In this document: positions 1 to 13,287 of the stretch, in pieces
How positions within the stretch are numbered: position 1 is the stretch's first letter
Layout: the number at the start of each line of letters is the position of its first letter
Assembly (NCBI GenBank): GCA_030549175.1
Contig: JAUKUA010000001.1
Coordinates: 6,262,001-6,326,000, forward strand
Direction: 5' to 3'
Source: Lasiosphaeris hirsuta
Lineage: Eukaryota; Ascomycota; Sordariomycetes; Sordariales; Lasiosphaeriaceae
Length of the DNA stretch: 64,000 bases
Notes under the pieces: model-generated
Databases searched by the model: none
Told to the model about the DNA's origin: nothing
Seen by the model: only the letters and a program-made list of their open reading frames with translations
Made by a program: the position numbers and the translations under genes

Positions 1-926
1 GCTTCAAGACGGCAAGTACCAATACAGGGCTTCTAACGTACGCAAGTGTATGGATAGACAGATCGACTGTTGTTTTATTCGTCGCTTGCTGCCATTATTT
101 ATTTATTTATTTTCAGACGCCACAAAAACTACAATCAAAAGGTTTCACGCTTCTCAAGGGTTCGAGTTGAAGGTTCATACTATATTAAACTATCGAATTT
201 TGAGAAAGGGAACCTCACTGAGCTCGGTATTACACCTGTGGGAACACATCCCGCTCAGATTCCTTGCGGGATCGAGGGAAACAGCAGGATCGATCAGGTA
301 CTGCTGCATGAATGCGGCTGACCTCCTGGCGAAATTTACCGATGAATAGGGTCAATCTGATATGAACGGGAAATGTTAGCAATCAAGCCAAAAACATTTT
401 CCGACACAGATGTATTTTATGGGGTATATCAGAAGTGCAAAAAATGCGGTTTCGTCGTCATATGCAGTTCTTGACGCTGCTTGGTAACACGGACCAATTC
501 GTTCATCATGAGAAGGGGTAGGAAAGGATATTGTTATTGGAAAGCTTACCAAGAAATTAGTGCATAATGGCTTTGGACCTGGTCACCATTGGACTGCCAG
601 GAGACGTGTGATGTGAGAGGGAAGATGAATTCATGAGAAGAGAAGAGAAGCTTTTTAAAGTCGTTGGAAAATTACCCTGTGGGGCATCGAAGCTGGGGCC
701 ATCTGCCTTGGCAAAGGTGATAAGATAACGATGGGAAGGGTCTGGAAAGCACGGGAGCTTTCGAGCTCCGAGCCCAAGCTCCCTCGCTTCACAATGACCA
801 GCACTTATAGCTCATCTGACCTGCCATAGAGGTCTCCCACCTCAGAGCTTTGAACTCGAAACTGAAAACCGGATGCCCGTGAATTGAGAAAAGCCAACTT
901 TTGGGCTGTGCAATCTCAATCTCAAG
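1..926. other. Intergenic, upstream of HSP78
   Basis: No frame here looks coding: the few ORFs are under 100 codons, mutually overlapping, and carry no recognisable motif. The right-hand part (about 600-926) is the promoter and 5' leader of the HSP78 gene and holds a candidate heat-shock element, listed separately. I see no RNA gene or repeat in the left part. Confidence 0.5.
734..763 (+). promoter_or_regulatory. Candidate heat-shock element (HSE) array
   Basis: Seen: GAA at 735-737, GTC at 740-742, GAA at 745-747, GAG at 755-757 and TTC at 760-762, all in the 5-bp phase of the HSF1 consensus (alternating nGAAn/nTTCn). The core GGAAGGGTCTGGAAA deviates from a perfect three-unit HSE by one base. 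It lies about 190 bp upstream of the ATG of a heat-shock disaggregase, which makes HSF1 control plausible. That it works is inference. Confidence 0.4.
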
Positions 927-3363
927 ATGCAATCCCGAGCGCGACTTTTGTCCATCGCCTCTCGGCGCATTGGAGCATCGAGGAGCAGCGCCCTGACTCG
1001 AACTTTGGGCGCAAGCATATCTCAAGCAGCGACTCTAGGAAAGACAGATCTAGCTCTCCCAACCGTAGCGATTCGAACATACGCCAACGGGAGACCGCAT
1101 CCCCAGGGTGGCACTCACCGCATGAATCTAGGGGGAGAGGAAGAGAAGCCCGCATTGGAGCAATACGGAGTCGACTTGACGGCTAAGGCAAGAGACGGAA
1201 AGCTGGATCCCGTTATTGGGAGATCATCTGAGATTCAGAGAACTATTCAAATCCTCTCGCGCAGGACAAAGAACAACCCGGTTCTTATTGGTAACGCTGG
1301 CGTTGGCAAGACAGCCGTGCTGGAAGGCTTGGCGCAGGAAATCGTACGAGGAGATGTGCCAGAAAGCATCAAGAACAAGAAAGTCATCAGCCTGGATCTT
1401 GGGTCTCTTATTGCCGGGGCAAAGTTCAGGGGTGACTTTGAAGAGCGCCTGAAAAAAATCCTGAACGAAGTCCAGCAGGCCAACGGCGAGGTCATACTGT
1501 TTATCGACGAACTTCACACACTGCTAGGTCTCGGAGAGGCCCAGGGATCCATCGATGCCTCCAACATGCTGAAGCCTGCCCTCGCAAGAGGTGAGCTTCA
1601 GTGCTGCGGCGCAACGACCATGGCCGAATATCGCAAAGTCGAGAAGGATGTTGCCTTGGCTCGTCGATTCCAGCCCATTATTGTTGCCGAACCGACCGTA
1701 CAGGACACCATCAGCATACTACGTGGAATCAAGGAGAAGTACGAAGTTCATCATGGTGTCCGCATTACTGACGGGGCCCTTGTTGCCGCCGCGACATATT
1801 CCAATCGCTACATTACGGATCGCTTTTTGCCCGACAAGGCCATCGACCTAATGGATGAGGCCGCAAGTTCATTGAGGCTGCAGCAGGAGAGCAAGCCCGA
1901 TGACATCATGCAACTCGACCAAAAAATCATGACGATCCAAATAGAGCTCGAAAGCCTACGGAAGGAAAAAGATGTTGCGAGCCGTGAGCGGCGGGAGAAA
2001 CTCGAGGGTGACTTGAAGAAATATGAAGAAGAGGCAAAGGCTCTGACAGAGAAATGGGAAAAAGAAAAGACCGAGATCAACAGCCTGAAGAATATCCAAG
2101 CCGAGCTCGACAAAGCTCGCATCGAGCTCGAAAGGGCCCAACGGGTGGGTAACTTCGGAAAGGCGTCTGAGCTGAGGTTTGGTGTCATTCCAAACTTGGA
2201 GAAGAAGTTGCCCAAAGAGCACGAGGCTTCGGCGATTGATGGCACCCTGATCCACGACTCGGTGACTGCTGACGATATCGCAAACGTGGTCTCAAAAGTG
2301 ACTGGCATACCGATATCAAAGCTGACAAGTGGCCATACTGAGAGACTCATTCACATGGAAGACATTCTCCGGGAGTCTGTCCGGGGCCAAGATGAAGCGC
2401 TCAAGGCCGTTTCTGACGCTGTGAGGATGCAGCGCGCAGGCCTCAGCGGTGAGAATCGACCGCTTGCGTCCTTCTTCTTCTTGGGCCCGACGGGTGTCGG
2501 CAAGACGGAGCTCTGCAAGAAGCTCGCCGGCTTTCTGTTTTCAACAGAGTCTGCTGTTGTTGTGAGTGCACTCAACCCATGGTAAACCACAGACCATCGC
2601 TAACATTTGATAGCGCTTTGATATGAGCGAGTTTCAGGAAAAACATACAATCTCCCGTTTGATCGGTGCACCTTCCGGCTACGTTGGCTATGAGGATGCC
2701 GGCCAGCTTACAGAAGCTGTACGCCGGAAGCCATACGCAGTCCTGCTCTTCGACGAGTTTGAGAAGGCACACCGTGACATCTCAGCCTTGCTGCTGCAGG
2801 TACTAGACGAAGGCTACTTGACTGACGCCCAGGGACACAAGGTTGACTTCAAGAATACCATTATTGTCTTGACATCGAACCTGGGTGCAGAGATCCTTGT
2901 CGGTCACGATGTCTTGCATCCATACAAGGAAACAGCCAAGGGCGATATTCACCCCGATACCAAGGCTGCTGTGATGGATGTTGTGACATCACAGTACCCT
3001 CCCGAGTTCCTAAACCGGATCGATTCGTTCATCATCTTCAAGAGACTCTCTATTGAGGCGCTGCGGGACATTGTCGATATTCGGCTCAAAGAATTGCAGG
3101 GGCGGTTGGAGGACCGTCGCATTACCCTCGACGTGCCCAACGAGGTCCGCCAATGGCTAGCGGAGAGAGGTTATGATCCAAAGTTCGGCGCTCGCCCGCT
3201 GAACCGGCTTATCACGACCGAGATCGGAAACAACCTTGCTGACAAAATTATCCGCGGCGAGATGAAGACTGGCGATGTCGCCACTGTCGAAATCAATGAG
3301 GCGAAGACAGGTTTGACTGTGGAAGCAAAGGAGAACACCACAGCTACCTCAGCACAGGAGTGA
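927..3363 (+). CDS. hsp78: Hsp78/ClpB-type mitochondrial AAA+ disaggregase
   Basis: Two exons (927-2561 and 2614-3363) give 794 aa, close to yeast Hsp78. Hsp78 is the matrix ClpB homologue that, with mitochondrial Hsp70, resolubilises aggregated proteins. The first about 55 residues are Arg/Ser/Ala-rich with few acidic residues (a presequence). The N domain of Hsp104/ClpB is absent, as in Hsp78. AAA-1 carries Walker A GNAGVGKT (122-129) and Walker B VILFIDE (189-195). A Glu/Lys-rich coiled-coil M domain spans about 335-440. AAA-2 has GPTGVGKT (520-527) and LLFDE (589-593). The 52-nt intron splits the AAA-2 cassette; splicing restores [13 protein letters not shown]. If the intron is retained the frame stops within a few codons, deleting most of the second ATPase. 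A candidate HSE lies upstream. Its 3' end converges on ARF1. Confidence 0.96.
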
Positions 3364-4597
3364 GCATACAGGGTATACTGGAAAGAGGGTGTGATAACAA
3401 ATGTATAATGATGAGTATGAACACAAGCGTTGACTGATCTCCACTTTCCTTGTAAATGGCGGGTTACCCAGAGGACTGGATGGGGGACAGGCACTCACGG
3501 CGTTGGGGATAGAAATGACACAAGCTCCCCTTAAACTAGTTGGTTATGAAGGAAAATCGAAACTTGTAGTTTGGTTGTTGAGCACCTACAGTTTGACAAG
3601 GTAACAGAAGACGGTACATGTGAAAGACATTTTCCAAGATGTCGTCATGCCTCTCCTTTCTATAGCCCACTCCCAAGGTAAATCCCTGTTTCCCCAACTC
3701 CAGGCGTGAGGGTCGTGAGGCGTCAAACGACCGCCCATCATAATTAAATGACGAGTTTCCTCATGAAACCGGTAAACTTGAGAACTACATGCGATTTGTA
3801 CCCCATGAGGCAGCCACGTGGAGCGCTGGCGCGTGAGGGCCAAAGATGGAAACAATGAACCCGGGGCTGACTCGTTTGAGTTGCCGACTGTCCCGAGAGG
3901 CTACTCAGTAGAAAATAACAGACACAAAGACCGAGCGATGGGACGAGTCTACCCTCCCCCAAGTTCGACGTTGTCCGAGGACCTGGACTCAGGTGAAGCC
4001 ACTCAGTCCATCAACTAGACAAGTCTATCAACCGACTGAATGTGAGACCGGTGCTTCCATTAAATGTGCGAGACTGTAGTTTTCTGTAATCTCGCAAGGA
4101 CAACGTCACTACTGGCATACTCGACAGGCAATGTGTGCGAGCTGACCAGGGAGAAGACATACGCAGACAAACACGGGAAAGGTGGAATGTCACGAGGTAG
4201 ATAATTAGCAAACTTTGTTTACAGCTTACTCCCCTCCCGTCTACTCCCCCTTCCGCGACACTGCCTCCCCTCTACCCTGCAGATCCTCTCCAGCACAAGA
4301 CAGACGAAACACCGGGGGAAAGTACTGCTCTGAACTGATCTCTCCTGGTAATGTATCAAATTGTACAAGATTCCCAACCCAGTGCGCCCGTCTTTCCGAA
4401 AAGCGACCAAACTAAAAAGAAAAAAACGAGCGCCGGCCATCTCCACTCGCCCCATCATGAATTACTTTCACGACGCAAGCGCCAACCACTTGAATGCAAT
4501 TTGTATGGACTAGTCGATTGCTAGGAGATACTTTGCAAAGTACAACCGAACCATGCTTGACTTCGGAACCTATTCCCGATATGAAGCGAGTGATCTA
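3364..4597. other. Convergent intergenic region HSP78/ARF1
   Basis: About 1.2 kb between the stop codons of two convergent genes; it must hold both 3' UTRs. All ORFs are short and unconvincing on both strands. No RNA gene or repeat recognised. Confidence 0.5.
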
Positions 4598-6370
<1,773 letters not shown>

Positions 6371-7143
6371 ATGTTTTTGCTCACGGCAGCGAAGCTCCTG
6401 CTCTCGGCCAGCCTGCTCGCTGCCGCCGCCGCCCACAACATCCAGCTGCCTGCGCATGGCCGAGAATGCTTCCACGAGAATCTGCACCGCGAGGACAAGA
6501 TGACCGTCACCTTCCAGGTCGGCGATCGCGAGTTCGGCGGTGCCGGCAATCTGGACATTGACTTTTGGGTACGTTGCCCCTGATCCGCGGACGCGGGTCC
6601 GCAAGAAAGATAGCAAAACAGAAAAAAATTCTGACCCCTTAATTCTAGATCACCAACCCTGCTGGCCAGTACGAGGCATTCGAAAAGTCAACATCCAACG
6701 GTGACTTCTCATTTGAAGCCAAGCACGACGGCAAATACCTCTACTGCTTTGGCAACGAGCACTGGGGCGCCTCCTCCAAGGAGGTCTCGTTCAATGTCCA
6801 CGGTATCGTCTATGTGTCTGAGGCGGATACGCCCCAAGACCCCCTGGATGCCGAAGTCCGCAAGCTGTCCGAACTACTCGAAATGGTCAAGGACGAACAG
6901 GGCTATATTGTTCTGCGTGAACGCACACATCGCAACACTGCTGAGAGCACAAACAGCCGAGTAAAGTGGTGGAACCTGTTTGTCATCGGCATCGTCATTG
7001 GCGAGAGTGTATTCCAGGTCTGGTGGCTGCGGAGGTTCTTTGAGGTACGTGGGTCTGGATTTTTGGGGTGAAGGGATTAGAATTGTAGAGGAAAACAATA
7101 GGGCTGACTATCCCCTCGAACCTAGGTTAAACGGGTCGTCTAA
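6371..7143 (+). CDS. emp24: p24 family cargo receptor (p24-beta/Emp24)
   Basis: Three exons (6371-6568, 6649-7044, 7126-7143) give 203 aa, typical of p24 proteins. These type I proteins cycle between ER and Golgi in COPII/COPI vesicles and sort GPI-anchored cargo. Seen: signal peptide (about 1-21, Leu/Ala-rich ending AAAAA), a luminal GOLD domain with two cysteines (ECFHE and KYLYCF) and the DIDFWITNP strand, a coiled-coil stem ending in NTNSRVKWWN, one TM segment (about 172-192), and a short cytoplasmic tail. The last five codons (VKRVV) sit alone on an 18-nt terminal exon; joining gives RRFFEVKRVV, the tail layout of the p24-beta (Emp24/TMED2) subfamily. Without the final splice the sorting tail would be lost. 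Subfamily assignment rests on the tail and stem. Confidence 0.92.
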
Positions 7144-7780
7144 GCCACTCTGAACGTCGTGCTTTTTTTTTCTTTCGTTACAATATCCTAATCAACAGGG
7201 CACGTGTATGGCGCAGGGTAAGGGATATGAAAATGAGCATCGTTTTTGCGTATTAGACAAGACACATAGCCATGTAAATTCACCTGTATGAGCACCAATG
7301 TCCGAGACAACGCTGAAGAATGATCTGCGGTCTTTTTCGAGTCTCTTATCCCCAGAATATGCAGACAGAACCAGGGCTTCATCCGCTTTAACACGCTCCA
7401 ACTGCTCAATTGCACCCGTGTATACCGTGGCCCGTATGGTAGCCATTACTATTGTATTACTCTCGACTCATGACTCCAGGCCATACCAGGCCACCCCTTC
7501 TCACAAGCAATTTCGTGCCCGACATAAGCCATCCTGATGGCATATCGTAAACGCTCTGGAGCGGAATGAAAGTTCCAGACACAATGTTGATACTGCTGCG
7601 GTATAAACCCCCCGTCTCACCAATAAGCCAGCCAATGCTCAAACAACTAAAACAAAACCCAGGTCATGTTTATGCCAACGCCAAACAAGAAAACCAAGAA
7701 CCTAACCCATAATCAACCCTAAATCTGCTAATGCTGCAATGCGTTTATCATCACTTTCAAGTCACATATTTTCGTAACTT
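7144..7780. other. Convergent intergenic region EMP24/DUF3405 gene
   Basis: About 640 bp between convergent stop codons, comparatively AT-rich, expected to hold both 3' UTRs. Short ORFs only; nothing else recognised. Confidence 0.5.
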
Positions 7781-10426
7781 CTAAGCTGAAGGATCCGAGC
7801 CTTGGGCCGCCGTGTCAGTCTTGAGCTCTTCGACGGGAAGATCTACGTCCTTGATTGGATGGAGTAGCATCGGCGGTAAACACATACGGCCCTCGCCGCC
7901 GCGCATTGTGTTGACCGAGGTCTCGTTCATGCTCATATCGGGCGTCACTTCAAACTCCTCGCCACCGTCATTGTTGACGCGCAGGCCCAGCCAGCGACGG
8001 TAGATGTTGGCAGAGAACCCAGCATTATAGAACCATGTCAGCCCCTTCATGTTGTGCTCGCGGTCGCCAAACACCGAAGTCCGGGAGCCGCCCGATGCGC
8101 CGTTGCGCCCACCGTTGAGAATGCGCGCCATGTACTCTGTTGGCCACTCGCGGTCGACAAAGACGGGGTGTGGGGCATAGACAGCCTTGTAGCCATGCTG
8201 CAGCGCTACCGTGGCGGGCCACATCTCAGGAAAGGCGTGGTGCTTCTTGAAAGCTGTTTCTCGGTGCATCTGGAGAAGTAGCCGGCGCGACATGCGTGAT
8301 GCTGTGATGATCTGCGCACGCCGAGGCGGCTTGCCGATCCCGCCAGTCTCGTTGTAACCCGTAATGTCGTCTGCCAGCTTCCAGCTCGTGTTGTCCGGGT
8401 CGAAAATGGGACTGAGTGTGATGAGCTCTGCCTCCTCGCCCACACCCCACTTGTACTTATCGCGTTCGTATGTCGTGTGTGGCAGCGGGTCATTCTCATA
8501 CTCGAACCAGTCGTTTTTGTCAACGGGTCGCTTGGGACCCCATATGGTCTCCTCGCCCAGAGTACTCTGGTGTGGATCCTTGCTGCTTTTGGGCACTTTG
8601 TCCCAGATGTTGTCGGCCCCGAGGGTGCCGTGTTCCGTTTGTACGCGAGCCATTTGCTTGAAATCCTCCCAGGCCCCATGGACATACGGCATATAGAAAC
8701 GTGCGTTACGCTCCCAGAGGCCCTTCCTCGGCTGCTCCTTAGCCCAGCGCTCCATTTTGGTGAGTAAATCGTAGTAGTGTCCGGTGTAGCGAATGTCCAT
8801 CTCCCACTGCCAAAAATACTCATATTCGGGGTGATTGTAGGCGAAGTGTTGCATGGCCATCTGGAGCCCGCGGTATGAACCATGAACAGGGAGGTCAGGT
8901 CCGCGGACCCAGAGATCATGGAGACCCTGGTAAAGTGCAAGCATCTGGGTTTCTGACCACAGCGTAACCATACCTTGGAATTCCCGGGGAATAGCCTCTC
9001 TGATTCGGGCGCGGTATGTCTCGTCATCAGCCCAGACAGGATACTTTGCGTCGTTCCGCACTTGGACAAGCAGATGAACATCATATCGACCACCCGAAGC
9101 GAGGGACAGTTCAGCGATGAGAGCCCTGAGGTTCATTACATCCTCTTCCCTCCAAAGAAACTCGTCCCAGCATCTGATTACAATTGCTGTCCTGGGCATA
9201 TCGCCCTTGGGCTTCTCGGGAGTAGGGATACCTTCGGCCGGCGGTACGGAAGATGTCCCATTTGTTTGATCGGGTTTTGCCGCATCGACCCTTTCTGGCT
9301 CTGGCTCGGTTCCGGCTTCGGCTCGAGTCTTCAGTTTGGTCCCTTGGATGTTGTCTCCGATGAAAAACCCTCGTGGGGCTTCGCTCGGAGACTTGAGTGG
9401 GGCATATCGACCCGCATTCGTCTTGAAGCAGCGCCGCTGTGCGTCGGCCCAGTCCACATTGTGCCAGTCGACCTGTTTGGCGTTCTTCCACGCCGCGTTA
9501 GAGCCTTCCGTGTCGCCGTGTTCACCAAGCCCCAGGCCGCCAGTTTGGACAGAGTAGCCGTAGCCGTAGGGTCCATATCTACCAAACCTGTCAAAGCAAA
9601 TGTCCTCCGGGAGCGAGAGAAGTTCGTATGAACCCAATATATTGTCTGGGAAGCCGAGCGGCCGACCATCCATGTACCGAATAGATGGTACTTGGACCGT
9701 ATTCCACTCATCGAGGAAGCACTCATTTAGATGATCGTCATGACCGGGGAGTGCAGACCCAGGATACTCAGGAAAAGACTTGCTCGCCGCGATCTTGGTG
9801 GCGCCGGAAGATGGCTCATCTGGAACTTCCTCCCGCTTGCTGGAATCTTGTTCGGTTTTGGTGGCGTTGTAGGAACCCTCGTCCTCGAGTTTTGGATATT
9901 GAGGCGTATTCTGGGTAAATGGCACCAGGGTTCGGATGCCGCCATAGTACCTGGTCAAAAACTCGAAGGACTCCCAGGGTGGTGGCGCTGCCGGCTTGTG
10001 GTCGAGCTTCCCCTGCGATATCCTCTTGTTTTCAACCTGACTTGCTCGAACCAGGCAGAATATGAATATTATTATGGTCGACATCATGCCGATACAGAGA
10101 TAGCGTACCAGTCTGTTTGGCAGACGGTAGAGATATCTCCTGACTGGCCGCCGCGAGGCAAAGGTGGCCTTCTTCTTGGTGTGCATGAGTCCGGCGGCCG
10201 ATGACATAGATGAGGATGAGTGTCTTGAGCCGCCCCTCGAGCTTGGCGGAGATGCCTCGGAGTAGTCACTGGCATCGCTATCGGAGTCATTTGTTGAATA
10301 GTCGTCGTCGGAATACTTCTCTTTGGTTGGCGAGGAAGCCTTAGAGGCATCCAATTCCTTGTATAGCGGGAGTTTGGGTCGTTTGGCCTCCCGCGACCCG
10401 AGAGGGTTCAGGGACGACAGCCCCAT
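7781..10426 (-). CDS. DUF3405 family type II membrane protein
   Basis: A single intact 881-codon frame starting at the ATG ending at 10426. Residues 1-105 are a hydrophilic, Ser/Asp-rich cytoplasmic tail, then one hydrophobic anchor (about 108-127) preceded by a basic cluster (RRPVRRYLYRLPNR), then a large luminal domain. This is the topology of Golgi glycosyltransferases. The domain carries the run I recognise as fungal DUF3405: RCWDEFLWREEDVMNLRALI, EYEYFWQWEMDIRYTGHYYD and FYMPYVHGAW. The catalytic activity is not established; a glycosyltransferase role is inference from topology and Trp/Tyr/Asp-rich motifs. C-terminal region from about 600 includes RMSRRLLLQMHRE and PVFVDREWP. No intron is needed. 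The upstream neighbour is separated by nearly 3 kb. Confidence 0.85.
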   Translation of the reverse strand: MGLSSLNPLGSREAKRPKLPLYKELDASKASSPTKEKYSDDDYSTNDSDSDASDYSEASPPSSRGGSRHSSSSMSSAAGLMHTKKKATFASRRPVRRYLYRLPNRLVRYLCIGMMSTIIIFIFCLVRASQVENKRISQGKLDHKPAAPPPWESFEFLTRYYGGIRTLVPFTQNTPQYPKLEDEGSYNATKTEQDSSKREEVPDEPSSGATKIAASKSFPEYPGSALPGHDDHLNECFLDEWNTVQVPSIRYMDGRPLGFPDNILGSYELLSLPEDICFDRFGRYGPYGYGYSVQTGGLGLGEHGDTEGSNAAWKNAKQVDWHNVDWADAQRRCFKTNAGRYAPLKSPSEAPRGFFIGDNIQGTKLKTRAEAGTEPEPERVDAAKPDQTNGTSSVPPAEGIPTPEKPKGDMPRTAIVIRCWDEFLWREEDVMNLRALIAELSLASGGRYDVHLLVQVRNDAKYPVWADDETYRARIREAIPREFQGMVTLWSETQMLALYQGLHDLWVRGPDLPVHGSYRGLQMAMQHFAYNHPEYEYFWQWEMDIRYTGHYYDLLTKMERWAKEQPRKGLWERNARFYMPYVHGAWEDFKQMARVQTEHGTLGADNIWDKVPKSSKDPHQSTLGEETIWGPKRPVDKNDWFEYENDPLPHTTYERDKYKWGVGEEAELITLSPIFDPDNTSWKLADDITGYNETGGIGKPPRRAQIITASRMSRRLLLQMHRETAFKKHHAFPEMWPATVALQHGYKAVYAPHPVFVDREWPTEYMARILNGGRNGASGGSRTSVFGDREHNMKGLTWFYNAGFSANIYRRWLGLRVNNDGGEEFEVTPDMSMNETSVNTMRGGEGRMCLPPMLLHPIKDVDLPVEELKTDTAAQGSDPSA

Positions 10427-13287
10427 TGTGAAGATGGGCTGGTGCCAATCTTGTTGGTGTTGTTTCCTGTTGGACCAAAGCTTAGCATGAGTTGCAGAAA
10501 CAAAGCAGCGAGATGCCCTACCACCTAGCTCTGGTGAGAGGCTACTGTTGCAGGATACGCAAAGCCGAGGACACCTCGGTTGCTGCTACGAATAGCCAAG
10601 TGAAGGGTGTGCGCTGTACTCGGCGCGAGAGGAGGGGGGAATCTGCCGACCGGATGTTCGTTCCGAATACTGGCGATGTTGAGGAAGTTGAATAATGCAG
10701 CGGTATGTAAATAATAGATCGTGCTGGCTGCGCGAGGCTATTTGAGAGGTACACCGAAACGGAGATCAATCGACGGCAGCAATATCCAGAGGCATATGTA
10801 AGATGTATGGTGTGCACTATTCAGGGAAATAAAATGGGAATGTGTACGGCACGGAGGAACCACGAATGGAAGACAGCAGTGTTTCCATGTCGCTGGATTT
10901 CCCGAGTGATTGGCCGAAATGTGTACTGATGTTGCCCAGCAACCAGCCGCCAGCAGCTAACTACACAGGGTGGGGCTGCCCCCTCCACCTCAGTGTGTTG
11001 CCTGCCGCGATTGAAGCACCGTCTTTCGTCAAGCCTTCGCTCAGTTTCTTCATCCTAATGAATTGACGTCCAAATCTCGAGCATCGTGCGCTCTGCATCG
11101 AATTGGTTTCGGCCTCGGTCTCAGACACTGGACTCCGAATGGACTCCCCATTCCAGCGCCGTTGCATCTGGCGTGGCTTCGCAGTGAGCTCCAGACTCCC
11201 GGGACGGTGGCGCCTGCGGCATTCCCAATCGAAGCGGCTCGTTATTGCTCTCCAGAGGCACAGCCCGCTACGACTTTGCCAAGACAGACGAACTAGAACG
11301 TCGTCGCGAACCGCTGGAATGAGGGCGATTCACATCCCTATTTCACTGTTCTGTCTACCCGATCCCGGGACACTGTCCGAAGGCGGGACGAGGCGCCCGC
11401 CAACAGGTCCAGCGGAAGTAGGCTCGATGTAGTCCGTAGCAGTTGTCCGGATCCAGCCCCGGGTAACGGTCCCGGGCTCGGATGCGTAGATGCAATCTTT
11501 GAAGCGCCAAGGAGGTTCCGTGGGGGCGCAGATGGGGAAGCTCGAATGGCGTTGCGACCCGGCTGCTCCAGAGGACACACAGAAACTGGCTCTCATGCAG
11601 ATGCCTTTCGTCAGGTTCTTCAGGACAAAGGGCGGCACACGGAGGCAGGTCTCGAGAGAGACAGACGATCAAGAGATCCATTCTCGGACCCTGCAGCAGC
11701 ACTAGTCAGGCCTGCCGCGACTCCACGACATGCCATTCGCCAGAGCAGCTGGCTACGGGCATGGATTGATCTGCATTCATTGGGCCTTCAAAAGCCGGCG
11801 AATTGGATAGCTCCCGCCAGGCTTGTCGCATCATCTGACCCATCATGGCTCCTGGCGGTTCGAAAGCAGGTTGGTGAGGCTGGCTGACCGCATTCCTACA
11901 ACGTCTGCTGCCGGTGTCGTGTGCGTTATGCCACTGCATGTCTGTGGTGGTGTGAGATGGAGATGACCAGACACAAAGTCCCAGAATCTGCTGGCGTTCA
12001 GACTCTGCCCGGCGTGTCTGGCTTGTCCGACGAGGCGGGGGCGGACTGGAAAACATACGAGCGAAGGTGGAGGCGTTCATGGCCGGCTGCGACTTGTTAG
12101 ACTTACATGCGTGACTAGCAGCTTCTTGTTGGGGAGGTAGAACAAGACGGCGAACGACGGTGGACAACGGCGAGTAGGAAGTCACTTGGCCGGGTCACCG
12201 CAGAGGGCCTCGGCTCGGGCCCCGCCAACCTCAACGTCATTCGATCGAGATCGCGAAAGCTGGGAGCGGATGGCCGGTTCCAAGCTTGCCGGGCACCTCG
12301 CAAACTTCACCAGTCCTCCCGCCGCTCGCCTCCGTCCCTCATTCCTCTCGCATCTCTCTCGCATCCCTCTCACAAGTCACAACCACTGCCCGGTCAGGAG
12401 CATCCCCTAGACCGCTGTCGTGGTCCCCTGCACCACAGCTAGACTGCACAGCAAACATGGGTTCTCTACACTACACTAAACTACACCCACATCACAACGA
12501 AAAGAGACCAACTCTCTATCAGCCTTATTATCTGGAGCATGTCACTGGCTCTGCTTTGTCAAGTGACAGCCAAAAGGCCGGCAGGGTCTTGGCCCTCTCG
12601 GACCTGTGGGAGGGTTGAGCGCATGGTGACTCCATTGCAGATCCCTTCACAGGCCGCGGAGCTGGATCCATGCACCCCAACGCTTTTTCCTCCACCCTCG
12701 ACGTCGGGACACTGACATCTTGCCTACATACAGCGGTGCGTGGCAATTCTTCTGTGGTGCTGTTTCCTTTCATAACTCGAATGTGCGGTGAGACTGGCGT
12801 CTATCCAGCTCCCTCGCCATACTTTTCAACTCGTCTCCTCTTGCCTTCTCTTATCTCTCCAGTCTCCTTCCACCCCCCGCTTCCTCACCGTCTTGGTACT
12901 TACACTACTACACCACATTCTCGCAGTTCACCTGCAAGGCTAAAAACATCAGGGGTGGCTGTTTTCGTTTATTCCGCCCCTGTCTTCGAGGCGCATGCAG
13001 AACCCAGCGTGCCCGACCCCGGAGTCTGGAAGCGAGGAGAGCGAAGAGTTCCTCACCCGCCTCCCATCCTACTGCTATTTAACCTCACCAACCACGAGAC
13101 ACCACAAAACCATTTCTTCTTCGAATGTCCATCACCCTGCCTAGGTAGTCCCAGGCGATCAGCCGTTGGCATCAAACTGCCAACCTTTGTCAAACATTGT
13201 TAGGAGCCCTATCACTAGTCTACATATATCGACCTTTTAGCCGTCCCGCTACTCAAGCAGAGGCAACCCTCGTCGAACCACGCCACG
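10427..13287. other. Long intergenic region (2.9 kb)
   Basis: Divergent promoters of the DUF3405 gene (left) and the luciferase-like gene (right). ORFs up to about 180 codons occur but overlap each other on both strands and show no domain, signal or codon pattern I trust. The right-hand 900 bp (about 12300-13280) is strongly pyrimidine-rich (CT tracts), as expected of a fungal promoter and leader. No repeat or RNA gene recognised. Confidence 0.45.

Noticed and set aside
2562..2585. Shorter 552-aa Hsp78 ending at 2585
   Set aside because: This is read-through into an intron; splicing 2562-2613 restores the AAA-2 domain without gap.
11706..12185. 159-codon minus-strand ORF with Pro/Arg-rich sequence
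   Set aside because: It starts at a non-ATG codon, overlaps plus-strand ORFs of similar size, and shows no motif. A GTATGT inside it could be a donor, but no spliced product I recognise results.
12670..13203. 177-codon plus-strand ORF before the luciferase-like gene
   Set aside because: It lies in a CT-rich leader; its Ser/Pro/Leu composition follows from the pyrimidine bias and no domain is visible.
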